Below, one piece after another: positions 39,436 through 48,630 of a stretch of DNA of 64,000 bases. A model generated the notes under the pieces. That model worked only from the letters and a program-made list of their open reading frames with translations. It was not told the DNA's origin and made no database searches. Every line of letters starts with the position of its first letter. Position 1 is the stretch's first letter. The translations under genes were made by a program, and so were the position numbers. The stretch covers positions 1-64,000 of the forward strand of contig CAYGJS010000001.1 of NCBI GenBank assembly GCA_964350435.1. The letters are read 5' to 3'. Source of the stretch: TMED27 sp964350435. Its GTDB lineage: Bacteria > Pseudomonadota > Alphaproteobacteria > Micavibrionales > Micavibrionaceae.

Positions 39436-40668
39436 ATGAACAATTTAAAAATTGAATACCGCTCGCTGGACGAGTTGATTCCCTATGCCAATAATGCGCG
39501 GACGCATTCTGATGCCCAAATCGCACAGATTGCCGCCAGCATTGCTGAATTTGGGTTTGTAAATCCGGTGCTGGTCGATGAGGACGGCGTGCTTATTGCC
39601 GGGCATGGCCGGTTGATGGCCGCGCGGCAGCTCGGCATGGAAGCAGTGCCAAGCATTCAGTTGGCTCATTTGAGTGAAGCCCAGCGCAAAGCTTTAATCA
39701 TTGCTGATAACCGTATCGCTCTAAATGCCGGATGGGATGAAGAACTTTTGAAACTGGAGCTGGAGACATTGGACGATCTGGATTTTGATTTGGATCTGCT
39801 CGGTTTTGATCCGTCTGAAATTGACGATCTTCTTTTTGCCGAGGATGAAGAAGAGGAACCAGAAGAAGCCATTCCCGAAGTACCGGAGGACCCGATCAGC
39901 AAGCCCGGTGATGTCTGGATTTGTGGCAACCACCGTGTGCTGTGTGGCGATGCCACCATTTATGACGATACGCAAAAACTTATGGATGGGCAGCTTGCTG
40001 ACATGGTGTTCACCGATCCCCCATACAATGTGGATTACGGCAACACCGCCAAGGATAAGCAGCGCAAGGCCAAGGGCAAGAGCGGTGGCCGCACGATTAT
40101 GAATGATAATCTCGGCGAAGCGTTTGAGCAGTTTTTATACGATGCCATTACCAATATGCTGATGGTCACCAAGGGCAGTCTATACATCTGCATGTCATCC
40201 TCAGAGCTGCATACGCTGCAAAAGTCATTTATAGCGGCGGGTGGAAAATGGTCGACTTTTATTGTCTGGGCGAAAAACACATTCACTCTTGGGCGTTCTG
40301 ATTATCAGCGCCAGTACGAACCAATCCTATATGGTTGGAAGGAAGGCAATGATCGGTACTGGTGCGGTGCGCGTGATCAAGGCGATGTTTGGTTTGTGAA
40401 CAAGCCGCGCGTCAATGATCTGCACCCCACCATGAAGCCCGTGGAATTGGTGGAACGTGCAATCAAGAATTCAAGTAAAACCAAGGATATTGTACTGGAT
40501 CCGTTCGGCGGCTCTGGCTCCACCCTCATTGCTTGTGAGCGGCTGGGGCGGCAATGCCGGACAAGTGAGTTGGATCCCAAATATGTGGATGTGATCGTGA
40601 AGCGCTGGCAAGAAGCCACGAAGAAGAAAGCCCATCATGCGGAGACAGGCGAAGAGTTTGGTGAGTGA
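39436..40668 (+). CDS. ParB-like domain plus DNA methyltransferase
   Basis: 410 residues. Residues 1-95 are a ParB/Srx-type domain (LDELIPYANNARTHSDAQIA; GHGRLMAA at 57-64; IIADNRIALNAGW). An acidic linker (EDEEEEPEEAIPEVPEDP) precedes an N6-adenine or N4-cytosine methyltransferase with catalytic DPPY at 194-197 and the SAM-binding DPFGGSGST at 355-363. With no partner nuclease nearby, it probably protects phage DNA. This fusion is common in alphaproteobacterial and other phages. It overlaps nothing and starts three bases after terS. Confidence 0.9.
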   Translation: MNNLKIEYRSLDELIPYANNARTHSDAQIAQIAASIAEFGFVNPVLVDEDGVLIAGHGRLMAARQLGMEAVPSIQLAHLSEAQRKALIIADNRIALNAGWDEELLKLELETLDDLDFDLDLLGFDPSEIDDLLFAEDEEEEPEEAIPEVPEDPISKPGDVWICGNHRVLCGDATIYDDTQKLMDGQLADMVFTDPPYNVDYGNTAKDKQRKAKGKSGGRTIMNDNLGEAFEQFLYDAITNMLMVTKGSLYICMSSSELHTLQKSFIAAGGKWSTFIVWAKNTFTLGRSDYQRQYEPILYGWKEGNDRYWCGARDQGDVWFVNKPRVNDLHPTMKPVELVERAIKNSSKTKDIVLDPFGGSGSTLIACERLGRQCRTSELDPKYVDVIVKRWQEATKKKAHHAETGEEFGE

Positions 40669-40944
40669 TTAATCTTCTTTTTTATGACGATATTTCTGAA
40701 TAATTTTCCATGGCACAACTTCAAGGCTTGAAAATGCATCCGGATATTCTGGTGTCCAATCCTTGATGGGTGAACAAATTACGCCATCGCCGTTAATGCC
40801 GAGAATCATGTGGTAAGTTACACCTTCCTTGGCAATATAGGCGCGGATAATGTCGGGAATTTCATCACGGCTTATGTTTTCGCGTTGAAGCGTTTCGTTT
40901 TCTAAGCGGCCATAGATGTGATACAGAACCAGATCCTTACTCAT
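40669..40944 (-). CDS. Small prophage protein paired with DUF3489
   Basis: 91 residues from ATG 40944, which overlaps the DUF3489 stop by eight bases. LVLYHIYGRLENETLQREN and IPDIIRAYIAKEGVTYHMIL suggest a small alpha/beta protein. No motif known. It is in a minus-strand pair inserted between the methyltransferase and terminase. Its stop touches the methyltransferase 3' end. Confidence 0.6.
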   Translation of the reverse strand: MSKDLVLYHIYGRLENETLQRENISRDEIPDIIRAYIAKEGVTYHMILGINGDGVICSPIKDWTPEYPDAFSSLEVVPWKIIQKYRHKKED

Positions 40945-41242
40945 CGATCTGACCTTCTGTTTTTTCAAGCGGTTCAAGTTTGTACATGGTTTTGCCATCG
41001 CATGTGTATTTGACGATCTGGCTGTCCTCGCCTTTTTCTTTGAGCTTTTTACGAATGTTCGACAAAAATCCGCGTGCGGAGTGAGGTTTCCATCCGGTCA
41101 TTTCGATCAGCTCGTCAATGGTAACGCCGTCATCGCGGCCCAGAGCCTCCATAACTTGGAGTGTTTTGTTCATGCGCGCAGAAAGCGGTTTTACTGGCGT
41201 TTTTGGGGCTGGTTGTTTGGGTGTTTTTGTTTTCTTGGTCAT
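40937..41242 (-). CDS. DUF3489 protein
   Basis: 101 residues. A Pro/Lys-rich start is followed by a winged-helix-like core, MNKTLQVMEALGRDDGVTID, ELIEMTGWKPHSARGFLSNI and a LxxKYTCDGKTMYKL end, which is the DUF3489 signature. It probably binds DNA. DUF3489 genes commonly lie with DUF2924 and large serine recombinases; here they are 10 kb apart in the same prophage. Remnants of the DUF2924 upstream sequence also precede this gene (41271-41310). Confidence 0.88.
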   Translation of the reverse strand: MTKKTKTPKQPAPKTPVKPLSARMNKTLQVMEALGRDDGVTIDELIEMTGWKPHSARGFLSNIRKKLKEKGEDSQIVKYTCDGKTMYKLEPLEKTEGQIDE

Positions 41243-41367
41243 GTGTGTAGCTCCTTATTTATCAATTGCTTACATGTCCATGAATGCGTGCTTCGCAGAA
41301 CTAATCCAGTTAATTCAAGGATCATTTTATTGCTTTTTTCAAAGGCCAGCGCGGGTTTGACAGATGA

Positions 41368-43278
41368 ATGCAAACAGTAACAGAACAATCAATTACGCGG
41401 GCGATGCGCAGGGCGCTCCGTCCCGATCAGATGCTGACGGTATCCGAATGGGCGGATACGCACAGACGGCTCTCCGGCAAAGCCGCCTCCGAGCCTGGGC
41501 CGTGGCGCACCGACCGAACGCCGTACTTGCGCGAGATTATGGACTGCTTGTCCTCAAGCTCTCCGGTGCAGCGGATTGTCTTCATGAAGGGCGCGCAGAT
41601 CGGCGGGACAGAATGCGGCAACAACTGGATTGGATACGTCATCCATCATACGCCTGGGCCAATGCTGGCGATCCTGCCTACGGTCGAAATGGCCAAGCGC
41701 AATTCCAAGCAGCGTCTGGATCCATTGATCGAAGAGTCAGATGTTATCCGCAGTCGCGTCAAACCCGCCCGGTCACGCGACAGTGGCAACACAATTTTGC
41801 AAAAGGAATTTCAGGGCGGCATTCTCGTGCTAACGGGCGCAAATAGTGCCGCAGGTTTACGATCCATGCCGGTTCGTTTCCTTTTTCTGGACGAAGTGGA
41901 CGCTTATCCCGGTGATGTTGAGGGTGAAGGCGATCCGGTTGCGCTGGCGGAAGCCAGAACACGGACATTTGCCCGCCGTAAAATCCTGATGGTCAGCACA
42001 CCCACCATTCGTGGTATCTCACGGATTGAGAGAGAATACGAGCTGAGCGATCAGCGTAAATTCATGGTGCCGTGTCCGGAATGCGGAACGCATCAATGGC
42101 TGAAATTTGAACAACTCAAATGGCCAAAGGGTAAACCGGAGGAAGCGCTGTATGAATGCGAGCATTGTGAACACAAAATTGAAGAGCGGCACAAAACATG
42201 GATGCTGCAGAACGGTTATTGGGAGGCTAAGGCGGAATGTGATGGCCGGACGGCGGGATTTCACTTGTCTTCCCTTTATTCGCCCTATGGCTGGCGGTCA
42301 TGGGCGCAAATTGCCCGCGCCTGGGTGGATGCTCAAGGTTCGGACGCGGCGATTAAATCATTCAAGAACACTGAACTTGGCGAAACCTACGTGGAAACTG
42401 GAGAAGCACCCGATTGGCAAAGGCTATACGAGCGCCGTGAGCCTTACAAAATCGGCAGTATTCCCAAAGCCGGATTGTTCATCACCGCTGGTGCCGATGT
42501 TCAAAAAGATCGGATCGAGGTTTCAATCTGGGCATGGGGGCGCGATAAGGAAAGCTGGCTGATTGATCACCGCATTCTGGAAGGTGACACAGGCCGCGCC
42601 GCCGTTTGGAATAAACTGACGGAGTTTCTTGGTGAGACATGGCCGCATGAAAACGGTTTTGATCTGGCCTTACGCCGTGTGGCTGTCGATAGCGGTTACG
42701 CCACTCAGGAAGTTTATGACTGGGCGCGGAAACAAAGCCCATCGCTAGTGATGGTGGTTAAAGGTATCCAGCGCGGCGCGGCTCTGGTGGGATTGCCGAG
42801 TGCGGTTGAGATTACAGCCGATGGTAAAAAGCTTAAACGCGGCCTGCGCATTCGCCCCGTTGCTGGCGGCATTGCCAAGCTGGAGCTGTTTAACAATTTG
42901 CGGAAAAACCCGCCCACGAAAGAGAGCGGTGATCCGTATCCGGCTGGATATGTTCATCTGCCGCAAGTGGATGAAGAATATTTGAAGCAGCTCTGTTCGG
43001 AGCAGCTAATTACATCGAAAAACCGCCGTGGCTATGCGGTGCGTGAATGGCAAAAAACCAGAGAGCGGAATGAAGCTTTGGATTGCTATGTTTACGCGCG
43101 CGCCGCTGCGGCTGTTGAAGGGCTGGATCGTTTTGGTGATCGCCACTGGCGAGAAATGGAACGATCCCTCGGCCTGGACGAACCCGTTAAACCACGATCA
43201 TCAGAAGATGATCAACCCAAACCACCATCGCGTAAGCCTGTGAAACGGCGTGCGCGGAGCAAAGGCGTGAAATTATGA
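41368..43278 (+). CDS. terL: Terminase large subunit, lambda gpA family
   Basis: 636 residues of the gpA family, which cuts cos ends and drives DNA packaging. The ATPase has a variant Walker A MKGAQIGGTECGNNW at 73-87 and Walker B FLFLDEVDAYPGD at 171-183. A zinc-ribbon-like pair of CxxC motifs is at 236/239 and 264/267. The nuclease half has GADVQKDRIEVSIWAWGRD and VAVDSGYATQEVYDWAR. The C-terminal basic tail likely binds the portal. The stop overlaps the gpW gene by four bases. Confidence 0.94.
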   Translation: MQTVTEQSITRAMRRALRPDQMLTVSEWADTHRRLSGKAASEPGPWRTDRTPYLREIMDCLSSSSPVQRIVFMKGAQIGGTECGNNWIGYVIHHTPGPMLAILPTVEMAKRNSKQRLDPLIEESDVIRSRVKPARSRDSGNTILQKEFQGGILVLTGANSAAGLRSMPVRFLFLDEVDAYPGDVEGEGDPVALAEARTRTFARRKILMVSTPTIRGISRIEREYELSDQRKFMVPCPECGTHQWLKFEQLKWPKGKPEEALYECEHCEHKIEERHKTWMLQNGYWEAKAECDGRTAGFHLSSLYSPYGWRSWAQIARAWVDAQGSDAAIKSFKNTELGETYVETGEAPDWQRLYERREPYKIGSIPKAGLFITAGADVQKDRIEVSIWAWGRDKESWLIDHRILEGDTGRAAVWNKLTEFLGETWPHENGFDLALRRVAVDSGYATQEVYDWARKQSPSLVMVVKGIQRGAALVGLPSAVEITADGKKLKRGLRIRPVAGGIAKLELFNNLRKNPPTKESGDPYPAGYVHLPQVDEEYLKQLCSEQLITSKNRRGYAVREWQKTRERNEALDCYVYARAAAAVEGLDRFGDRHWREMERSLGLDEPVKPRSSEDDQPKPPSRKPVKRRARSKGVKL

Positions 43279-43481
43279 GTGACACATTGGAAGAAAAATT
43301 GGAGCGCGTGCAAAAAGCCATTGCCGCCATTGAGGGCGGAGGCCAGAGCGTTTCCTATGAAGGCCGCGCAGTCACAAAGGGTGATCTCAAAACCCTTTAT
43401 GATCGAGAAATCTATCTGGAGAAACGGATTGAGCGAAAAAGTCGCGGTGGAATTCGTATGCGCGGAGGTGTCCCGTTATGA
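43275..43481 (+). CDS. gpW-like head-tail joining protein
   Basis: 68 residues. LEEKLERVQKAIAAIEGGGQ, SVSYEGRAVTKGDLKTLYDR and a basic end follow the gpW pattern of lambda-like phages. This small protein closes the connector between portal and tail. It has four-base overlaps with terminase before it and the portal after it. Confidence 0.85.
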   Translation: MSDTLEEKLERVQKAIAAIEGGGQSVSYEGRAVTKGDLKTLYDREIYLEKRIERKSRGGIRMRGGVPL

Positions 43482-45085
43482 GCCGAAAGCGTATCTCTCT
43501 GCCGGAACCCACCACGCTTGATAAAGTTATTGGCTGGATTTCTCCCGAAGCGGGCGTTCGCCGCCTGAAAGCCAAAACCGTTATGGCGCTGTATGGAGGT
43601 TACACGGGCGCACGTAAAGACCGCCGTCAAACCAAAGCATGGCAGACCATGGATGGCAGTGCCGATCAGGTGACGCTGCCGGATCTGCCAGCCCTGCGCG
43701 AGCGTTCCCGCGATTTGATCCGCAATGCCCCTTTAGCGACGGGTGCGATTAATACCGTTGTCACCAATGTTGTCGGTACTGGCCTTAAGGTGCAATCTCG
43801 CGTGGACCGGGATGTGCTCAAAGGCATTCTGGGCGATACGGAAGAGGATTTTGAAGCCTTTGAGCGGGCTGCCGAGCGTGAGTTTCGCTATTGGGCAGCG
43901 TCCAAACATTGCGATGCTTCTCACATGCAGGATTTTGCCGGGATGCAGGATCTGGCACTGCGCTCTGTACTGGAGGCTGGTGATGTATTTGTTCTGCGCC
44001 GCTTTACGCAAAGACCGGGCGCACGTTACGGCACTTGTTTGCAGCTGGTAGAAGCAGACCGCATCAGCAATCCTGATTGGAAAATGGATACACCAAGATT
44101 GGCGGGTGGCGTTGAGAAAAATGCGTTCGGCGCACCTGTTGCTTATCATGTTCTGCAAGCTCATCCCGGCGATGTTAAGGATCCCGGTTCACGTCAGTGG
44201 CTAAGGCTGCGTGCGTATGATCGGGAGGGTAGCTGGTTGGTTAATCATCTGGCGCGCCCCACACGCGTGGGCATGACACGGCCAGCGCCTTATCTAGCTC
44301 CGGTGATTGAGAGCCTCAAACAACTGGATAAATATTCGGAAGCCGAGCTTATGGCGGCAGTCGTGTCGGCCATGTTCAGTGTGTTCATTAAATCCGAGGA
44401 TCCAGACGGGCTTGCACCCATGGAAGATGGTTCTGCCGCAAGCCGTGATGATAAAGATTTCCACCTTGGCCCCGGAGCCATATTGGATTTGCTGCCCTAT
44501 GAAAGCGTAGAGATTGCCGATCCCAAACGCCCGAACGCAGCTTTTGATCAATTTGTGCTGGCAATTCTGCGGCAAGTGGGCGTGGCGCTGGAAATTCCAT
44601 TCGAGCTGCTGGTGAAGCATTTCACGGCCAGTTATTCGGCGGCGCAGGCGGCCTTGCTGGAGGCATGGAAGTTTTTCCGCTCACGCCGCGAGTGGCTCGC
44701 TTGCATGTTCTGCCAACCTGTTTACGAAGCGGTGATTACTGAAGCTGTGGCACGAGGCCATTTAAACGCTCCTGGGTTTTTCTCTGACCCCATGCTTCGC
44801 GCCGCCTATCTGGGCAGCGAATGGATCGGGCCGCCCAGAGGTCAGATCGACCAGCTCAAAGAAGGCAAAGCCGCGCGCGAGCGTGTTGACATGGGCATTT
44901 CAACTCTGGCCGAAGAAACAGCAGCGCTGACTGGCGGTGATTGGGAGCGCAAGCATCGACAACGCGCCAAGGAAAAACGCCTGCGTCTGGAAGCTGGGTT
45001 GGACGAAGTCCAAGCACCAGCCGAACCTATGCCTGCCCCTCAAGATCAAAACGATCCTGCAAACGAAGAAGACGAGCAGGATTAA
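43478..45085 (+). CDS. Portal protein, lambda family
   Basis: 535 residues of the phage_portal_2 (lambda gpB) type. It has SRDLIRNAPLATGAINTVVT near the start, DFAGMQDLALRSVLEAGDVF, and LRQVGVALEIPFELLVKHFT with SYSAAQAALLEAWKFF in the C-terminal third. It is the dodecameric DNA gate of the head. The acidic Pro-rich end is likely disordered. The start overlaps the gpW stop. Confidence 0.93.
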   Translation: MSRKRISLPEPTTLDKVIGWISPEAGVRRLKAKTVMALYGGYTGARKDRRQTKAWQTMDGSADQVTLPDLPALRERSRDLIRNAPLATGAINTVVTNVVGTGLKVQSRVDRDVLKGILGDTEEDFEAFERAAEREFRYWAASKHCDASHMQDFAGMQDLALRSVLEAGDVFVLRRFTQRPGARYGTCLQLVEADRISNPDWKMDTPRLAGGVEKNAFGAPVAYHVLQAHPGDVKDPGSRQWLRLRAYDREGSWLVNHLARPTRVGMTRPAPYLAPVIESLKQLDKYSEAELMAAVVSAMFSVFIKSEDPDGLAPMEDGSAASRDDKDFHLGPGAILDLLPYESVEIADPKRPNAAFDQFVLAILRQVGVALEIPFELLVKHFTASYSAAQAALLEAWKFFRSRREWLACMFCQPVYEAVITEAVARGHLNAPGFFSDPMLRAAYLGSEWIGPPRGQIDQLKEGKAARERVDMGISTLAEETAALTGGDWERKHRQRAKEKRLRLEAGLDEVQAPAEPMPAPQDQNDPANEEDEQD

Positions 45086-45109
45086 CCCCGTGAAAACAAG
45101 GAGATTACA

Positions 45110-45448
45110 ATGACTGAACGCATTATCAGTGCGGTCAGCGGCAACGCTCATGTGCCTGTGCAAGCCCCAAGTTGGGACTATGCCAACGCACAGAAGGTGA
45201 GCTTTACTGCCACTGCCGCGCCATCTGCCGTTATCAATAGCCCGCTGGTGCGGTTGATTGCCTCTCAGGATTGCTTTTACACGGTTGGGGACAATCCGAC
45301 TGCCGCCAATGCTGCTGGAAGCGCACCGTTGCCGCAGATGCAAAATTGGGCAGAGACAATTACACCGGGGCAGAAAATTTCCGTCATTTCCAATGGTGTC
45401 GATGGTGAATTGTTTATCATTCCCGCCAAAACGGAAGGCGGTGCATGA
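45110..45448 (+). CDS. Small phage head protein
   Basis: 112 residues, beta-rich: VRLIASQDCFYTVGDNPTAA and ITPGQKISVISNGVDGELFI. Similar small proteins occur between lambda-type portal and protease genes and may be head fibres or stabilisers. AAGGAGATTACA precedes the ATG. Its stop overlaps the protease start. Confidence 0.6.
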   Translation: MTERIISAVSGNAHVPVQAPSWDYANAQKVSFTATAAPSAVINSPLVRLIASQDCFYTVGDNPTAANAAGSAPLPQMQNWAETITPGQKISVISNGVDGELFIIPAKTEGGA

Positions 45449-46773
45449 TGTGGGATATTCCATCTTCAACCATTCTGGCGATCATGCCGGAATGCCTTCC
45501 GGTCGAAGCACCGGGGGCGTTTCAAAAGCAAGGCATGCATTTAGCCGATGACATCATGTCCACACATGACAAAGTGGCCGTCATCGAGGTCGGCGGGATT
45601 ATCACGCCGTATCAAAATATTCTCTCCATGCTGTTTGGCGGCACCAATATTGCCAGCATTGAAGAGCAATTCACACAAGCTCTGAATGATCCGGAAATTA
45701 CGGGCATTATGCTTCGCGTGGATAGTCCCGGCGGCTTGATCACAGGCGTTGAAGAATTAGCCAGTACCATTGCGGCGGCGCGCGGTCAGAAACCGATTGT
45801 GGCTTATGCCTACGGCAATGCGGCTTCGGCGGCGTACTGGATTGCTTCTGCCGCTGACAAAATCGTGGCTGGGCCGACAACCATGCTGGGATCAATCGGC
45901 GTGGCGGTCGCCGTTCCCAAAACCCGTGAGAGCGGCTGGGTCGAGTTTGTATCTTCGAACGCTCCCAATAAACGGCTGGATCCTGAAAGTGAGCAAGGCC
46001 GTAATTCTATTCAATCGCGGCTAGATGCCATGGAGGCTGAATTCATCGGTGCGGTGGCCGCAAACCGCGCCGTTTCTCAAGACAAAGTCCTATCGGAATT
46101 CGGGCAAGGCGATGTTTTGCCTGCCCGTGAGGCTGTGCGTGCAGGCATGGCCGACCTTGTGGGAGGGATGAAAGATGCTCTCTCGCTTATCACCACTCTG
46201 CAACCCAAACCAAAAGGAGTCGTTATGACGAAACAAACTGAAACGCCGGAAACACCTTCCGGAAACTCAGGTGATATGGTCGCAAAAAGCACGATCACGG
46301 CTGATTATATCACCAAAAACCATCCTGAAATCGCGTCTGCTCTCACCAAGAACAGCTTCAACGAAGGCTATAAGGCCGGATCTGAAACTGAGCGGGAGCG
46401 GATTTTGGGATTGGAGGAAGTCTCCATGCCTGGGCATGAGGATTTGCTGGAAACAGCCAAGAAAGACGGCAAAACCAAAGCTGCCGATCTGGCTGTTAAA
46501 ATCGTAGCCGCTGAAAAGCAGCGCGGCAGCAATGCTCTGAAAACCATCGCAGAGGAAACAGCAGCCGAGCCTGTTGTTACGCCAAGCGCCTCAAACGATA
46601 TGCCGAATGCACCGCAAATTGATGCGAACGCGCCCATCGAAGAGCGTGCGGAAGCTGAGTGGAACGGCAATGCAGATATCCGGACGGAATTTTCCGATAA
46701 GGATGCCTATATCGCATACCGCAAAGCCGAAGAGCAAGGCCGCGTCAAACGCTACGCCCCTAAAGCCAAGTAA
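45445..46773 (+). CDS. S49/SppA-type prohead protease with C-terminal scaffold
   Basis: 442 residues. Residues 40-250 are an S49 ClpP-fold peptidase: VAVIEVGGIITPYQ, IMLRVDSPGGLITGVEELAS, catalytic Ser128 in GNAASAAYWIAS, and TTMLGSIGVAVAVPKT. The last 180 residues are helical and charged, like a scaffold. This is the arrangement of lambda C with Nu3 at its end. It would cut scaffold and capsid arms during head maturation. ATG 45445 overlaps the previous stop. Confidence 0.92.
   Translation: MMWDIPSSTILAIMPECLPVEAPGAFQKQGMHLADDIMSTHDKVAVIEVGGIITPYQNILSMLFGGTNIASIEEQFTQALNDPEITGIMLRVDSPGGLITGVEELASTIAAARGQKPIVAYAYGNAASAAYWIASAADKIVAGPTTMLGSIGVAVAVPKTRESGWVEFVSSNAPNKRLDPESEQGRNSIQSRLDAMEAEFIGAVAANRAVSQDKVLSEFGQGDVLPAREAVRAGMADLVGGMKDALSLITTLQPKPKGVVMTKQTETPETPSGNSGDMVAKSTITADYITKNHPEIASALTKNSFNEGYKAGSETERERILGLEEVSMPGHEDLLETAKKDGKTKAADLAVKIVAAEKQRGSNALKTIAEETAAEPVVTPSASNDMPNAPQIDANAPIEERAEAEWNGNADIRTEFSDKDAYIAYRKAEEQGRVKRYAPKAK
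46225..46773 (+). CDS. Nested scaffold protein (Nu3-like, internal start)
   Basis: In frame inside the protease gene. AAAAGGAG at 46212-46219 lies five bases before ATG 46225, a stronger ribosome site than most genes around it. The 182-residue product is acidic and helical (DYITKNHPEIASALTKNSFN; ERERILGLEEVSMPGHEDLL), as expected for a free scaffold. Lambda makes Nu3 from within C in the same way. Confidence 0.75.
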   Translation: MTKQTETPETPSGNSGDMVAKSTITADYITKNHPEIASALTKNSFNEGYKAGSETERERILGLEEVSMPGHEDLLETAKKDGKTKAADLAVKIVAAEKQRGSNALKTIAEETAAEPVVTPSASNDMPNAPQIDANAPIEERAEAEWNGNADIRTEFSDKDAYIAYRKAEEQGRVKRYAPKAK

Positions 46774-46806
46774 CCCTTTAACCCCCTTAAAATCAGGAGA
46801 AAACCT

Positions 46807-47220
46807 ATGACCACACTGGCAAGTGATGTCCAGCGTCCCTTTGAGCTGGGCACAATTAACGAAGTCCCGGTTATTGCCGGAGACATCATCTATGAAGGCG
46901 CAGCGGTTGGCGATAATGCCAGCGGCTATGCACGACCTCTGCAGGCTGGCGATTATTTCTACGGCTTTGCAGAACAAAATGCTGATAACGCGGCTGGTGC
47001 CGCCGGAGATGTGAAAGTGCGTGTTCGCACGCAAGGTGCCGTTCAGGTGCCGATTTCCGGCCTTGCCATTACCGATATTGGCGCTGCTGTGTATGCCTCC
47101 GATGACAACACTTTCACCCTTACCGCCACTGATAACACCTATATCGGTCGGCTTTCGCGCTTTGTGAAATCGGGTGTGGGTGTTGTGTCCTTCAACACTT
47201 TGATTACGGCAGCCGCCTAA
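46807..47220 (+). CDS. Head decoration protein
   Basis: 137 residues, almost all beta. PFELGTINEVPVIAGDIIYE and AAVGDNASGYARPLQAGDYF fit the DUF2190 or gpD-like decoration proteins that sit on the capsid surface. ATCAGGAGAAAACC precedes the ATG. It lies in the usual slot between protease/scaffold and major capsid. Confidence 0.78.
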   Translation: MTTLASDVQRPFELGTINEVPVIAGDIIYEGAAVGDNASGYARPLQAGDYFYGFAEQNADNAAGAAGDVKVRVRTQGAVQVPISGLAITDIGAAVYASDDNTFTLTATDNTYIGRLSRFVKSGVGVVSFNTLITAAA

Positions 47221-47258
47221 TCATTTCGTAATCCCTTAAATCAAGAAAGGAAACTATC

Positions 47259-48206
47259 ATGTCCGCAAAAGGATTATCCTCACGCGCCATTATCGGGCGC
47301 TTTTATCAACGGCTGGAGCAAAACCCCGGCCTTGAATGGGTGGCTGCGCTATCCAATTACTTCACCTCTGATCAGGAATCCGAGACCTATAAATGGCTCG
47401 GTCAGGTTCCTGTCATGCGGGAATGGATTGGTGGTCGTCAGGCTAAAGGATTCCGTGAAAACGGCATCACCATTGAGAACAAGCATTTTGAAGCCACGCT
47501 TGAAGTGCTCGTTCGAGAGTTGCGCCGCGATAAAACGGGTCAGGTTATGGTTCGTGTTGATGAGCTTGCCGACCGCACCAATGCCCACTGGGCGAAGTTG
47601 CTGTCTGAGCTGATCATTAATGCAGAAAGCCAGATCTGTTACGATGGCCAGTATTTCTTTGATACTGATCATACCGAAGGCGATAGCGGTGCGCAGAGCA
47701 ATAAACTCTCCATCGATATCTCTGGTCTGCCAACAGAAGTCCATGGTTCCACCACCATTCCATCCGTGGAAGAGCTGCAGCTTTCTATTCTGCAGGTGAT
47801 CCAGCAGCTTTACTCGCTGAAGGATGATCAGGGCGAGCCGATGAACGAAAACGCGCGGTCTTTCCTTGTCATGGTGCCAACCAAAATGTGGCATGTGGCT
47901 AAGGCGGCAACGGCGGCTCCGGTCATCACGCATGGCCAGACCAATATTGTCCAGGTTATGGATGAGGTCACGCTCTCAGTGGCACAAAACCCGCGTTTGC
48001 CATGGACGGACAAGTTTGCCGTATTCCGCACTGATGGATCCGTAAAACCGCTGATCCGTCAGGAAGAGGAAGCCGTCATGCTGAAAGCCATCGCCGAAGG
48101 CTCCGAGCTGGAGTTTGAGGAAGACAAGCACCGCTACGGTGTCGATACATGGCGCAACGTGGGTTATGGCTTCTGGCAGCAAGCCTGCCTGGCACAGCTG
48201 GTGTAA
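47259..48206 (+). CDS. Major capsid protein (Mu gpT-like)
   Basis: 315 residues of the Mu-like major head subunit family: SRAIIGRFYQRLEQNPGLEW at the start, YKWLGQVPVMREWIGGRQAK, and the FFDTDHTEG motif near 128-136. The HK97 fold is expected. It is unrelated to the capsid of cluster 1. AGAAAGGAAACTATC precedes the ATG. Confidence 0.92.
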   Translation: MSAKGLSSRAIIGRFYQRLEQNPGLEWVAALSNYFTSDQESETYKWLGQVPVMREWIGGRQAKGFRENGITIENKHFEATLEVLVRELRRDKTGQVMVRVDELADRTNAHWAKLLSELIINAESQICYDGQYFFDTDHTEGDSGAQSNKLSIDISGLPTEVHGSTTIPSVEELQLSILQVIQQLYSLKDDQGEPMNENARSFLVMVPTKMWHVAKAATAAPVITHGQTNIVQVMDEVTLSVAQNPRLPWTDKFAVFRTDGSVKPLIRQEEEAVMLKAIAEGSELEFEEDKHRYGVDTWRNVGYGFWQQACLAQLV

Positions 48207-48216
48207 GGAGGGTCTC

Positions 48217-48630
48217 ATGACAAAACGCTATAAGGTAACCGGGGTCAAAGTCCGCTTTGGTCCCGGTTTTGTTTTGGAGTTGGAAAAATCGCAAGCCGAT
48301 GCCCGCGCTCATGTTCTTCATCACAAGAAAGGTAGTCTTTATGCCGTTCTGGATACGGTGGAGTTTAAACAGGGAGAAAGCATTGGCATCTCTGAAGGCG
48401 ATGTCCCTAAATCATGGTGGGATACGTTGGAGGAGATTGGCGCTAAAAAAGCCAAAAGCAAAACTCCCGATCCAACGCCTCCCGCAGAGGTTCAATACAC
48501 CATCAAGCACCGTCATTTTGGCAAGTATGATGTGATTGATCCTGATGGTAATGCAGTGACGGAAGAACCTCTTCCCAAGGAGGAGGCAGAAGCCCGCGCT
48601 GCTGAATTATCGAATGAGGCCGAAACATGA
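48217..48630 (+). CDS. Phage head/neck hypothetical protein
   Basis: 137 residues from ATG 48217, chosen because AAGGAGGG precedes it. The longer reading overlaps the capsid gene. RYKVTGVKVRFGPGFVLELE at the start and HHKKGSLYAVLDTVEFKQGE suggest a beta domain; the tail is acidic. No family recognised. Its stop overlaps the next start. Confidence 0.65.
   Translation: MTKRYKVTGVKVRFGPGFVLELEKSQADARAHVLHHKKGSLYAVLDTVEFKQGESIGISEGDVPKSWWDTLEEIGAKKAKSKTPDPTPPAEVQYTIKHRHFGKYDVIDPDGNAVTEEPLPKEEAEARAAELSNEAET

Noticed and set aside
45445..46773. Host SppA signal-peptide peptidase
   Set aside because: The S49 domain lies between portal and capsid genes and has a scaffold-like C-terminus, so a phage prohead protease fits better.
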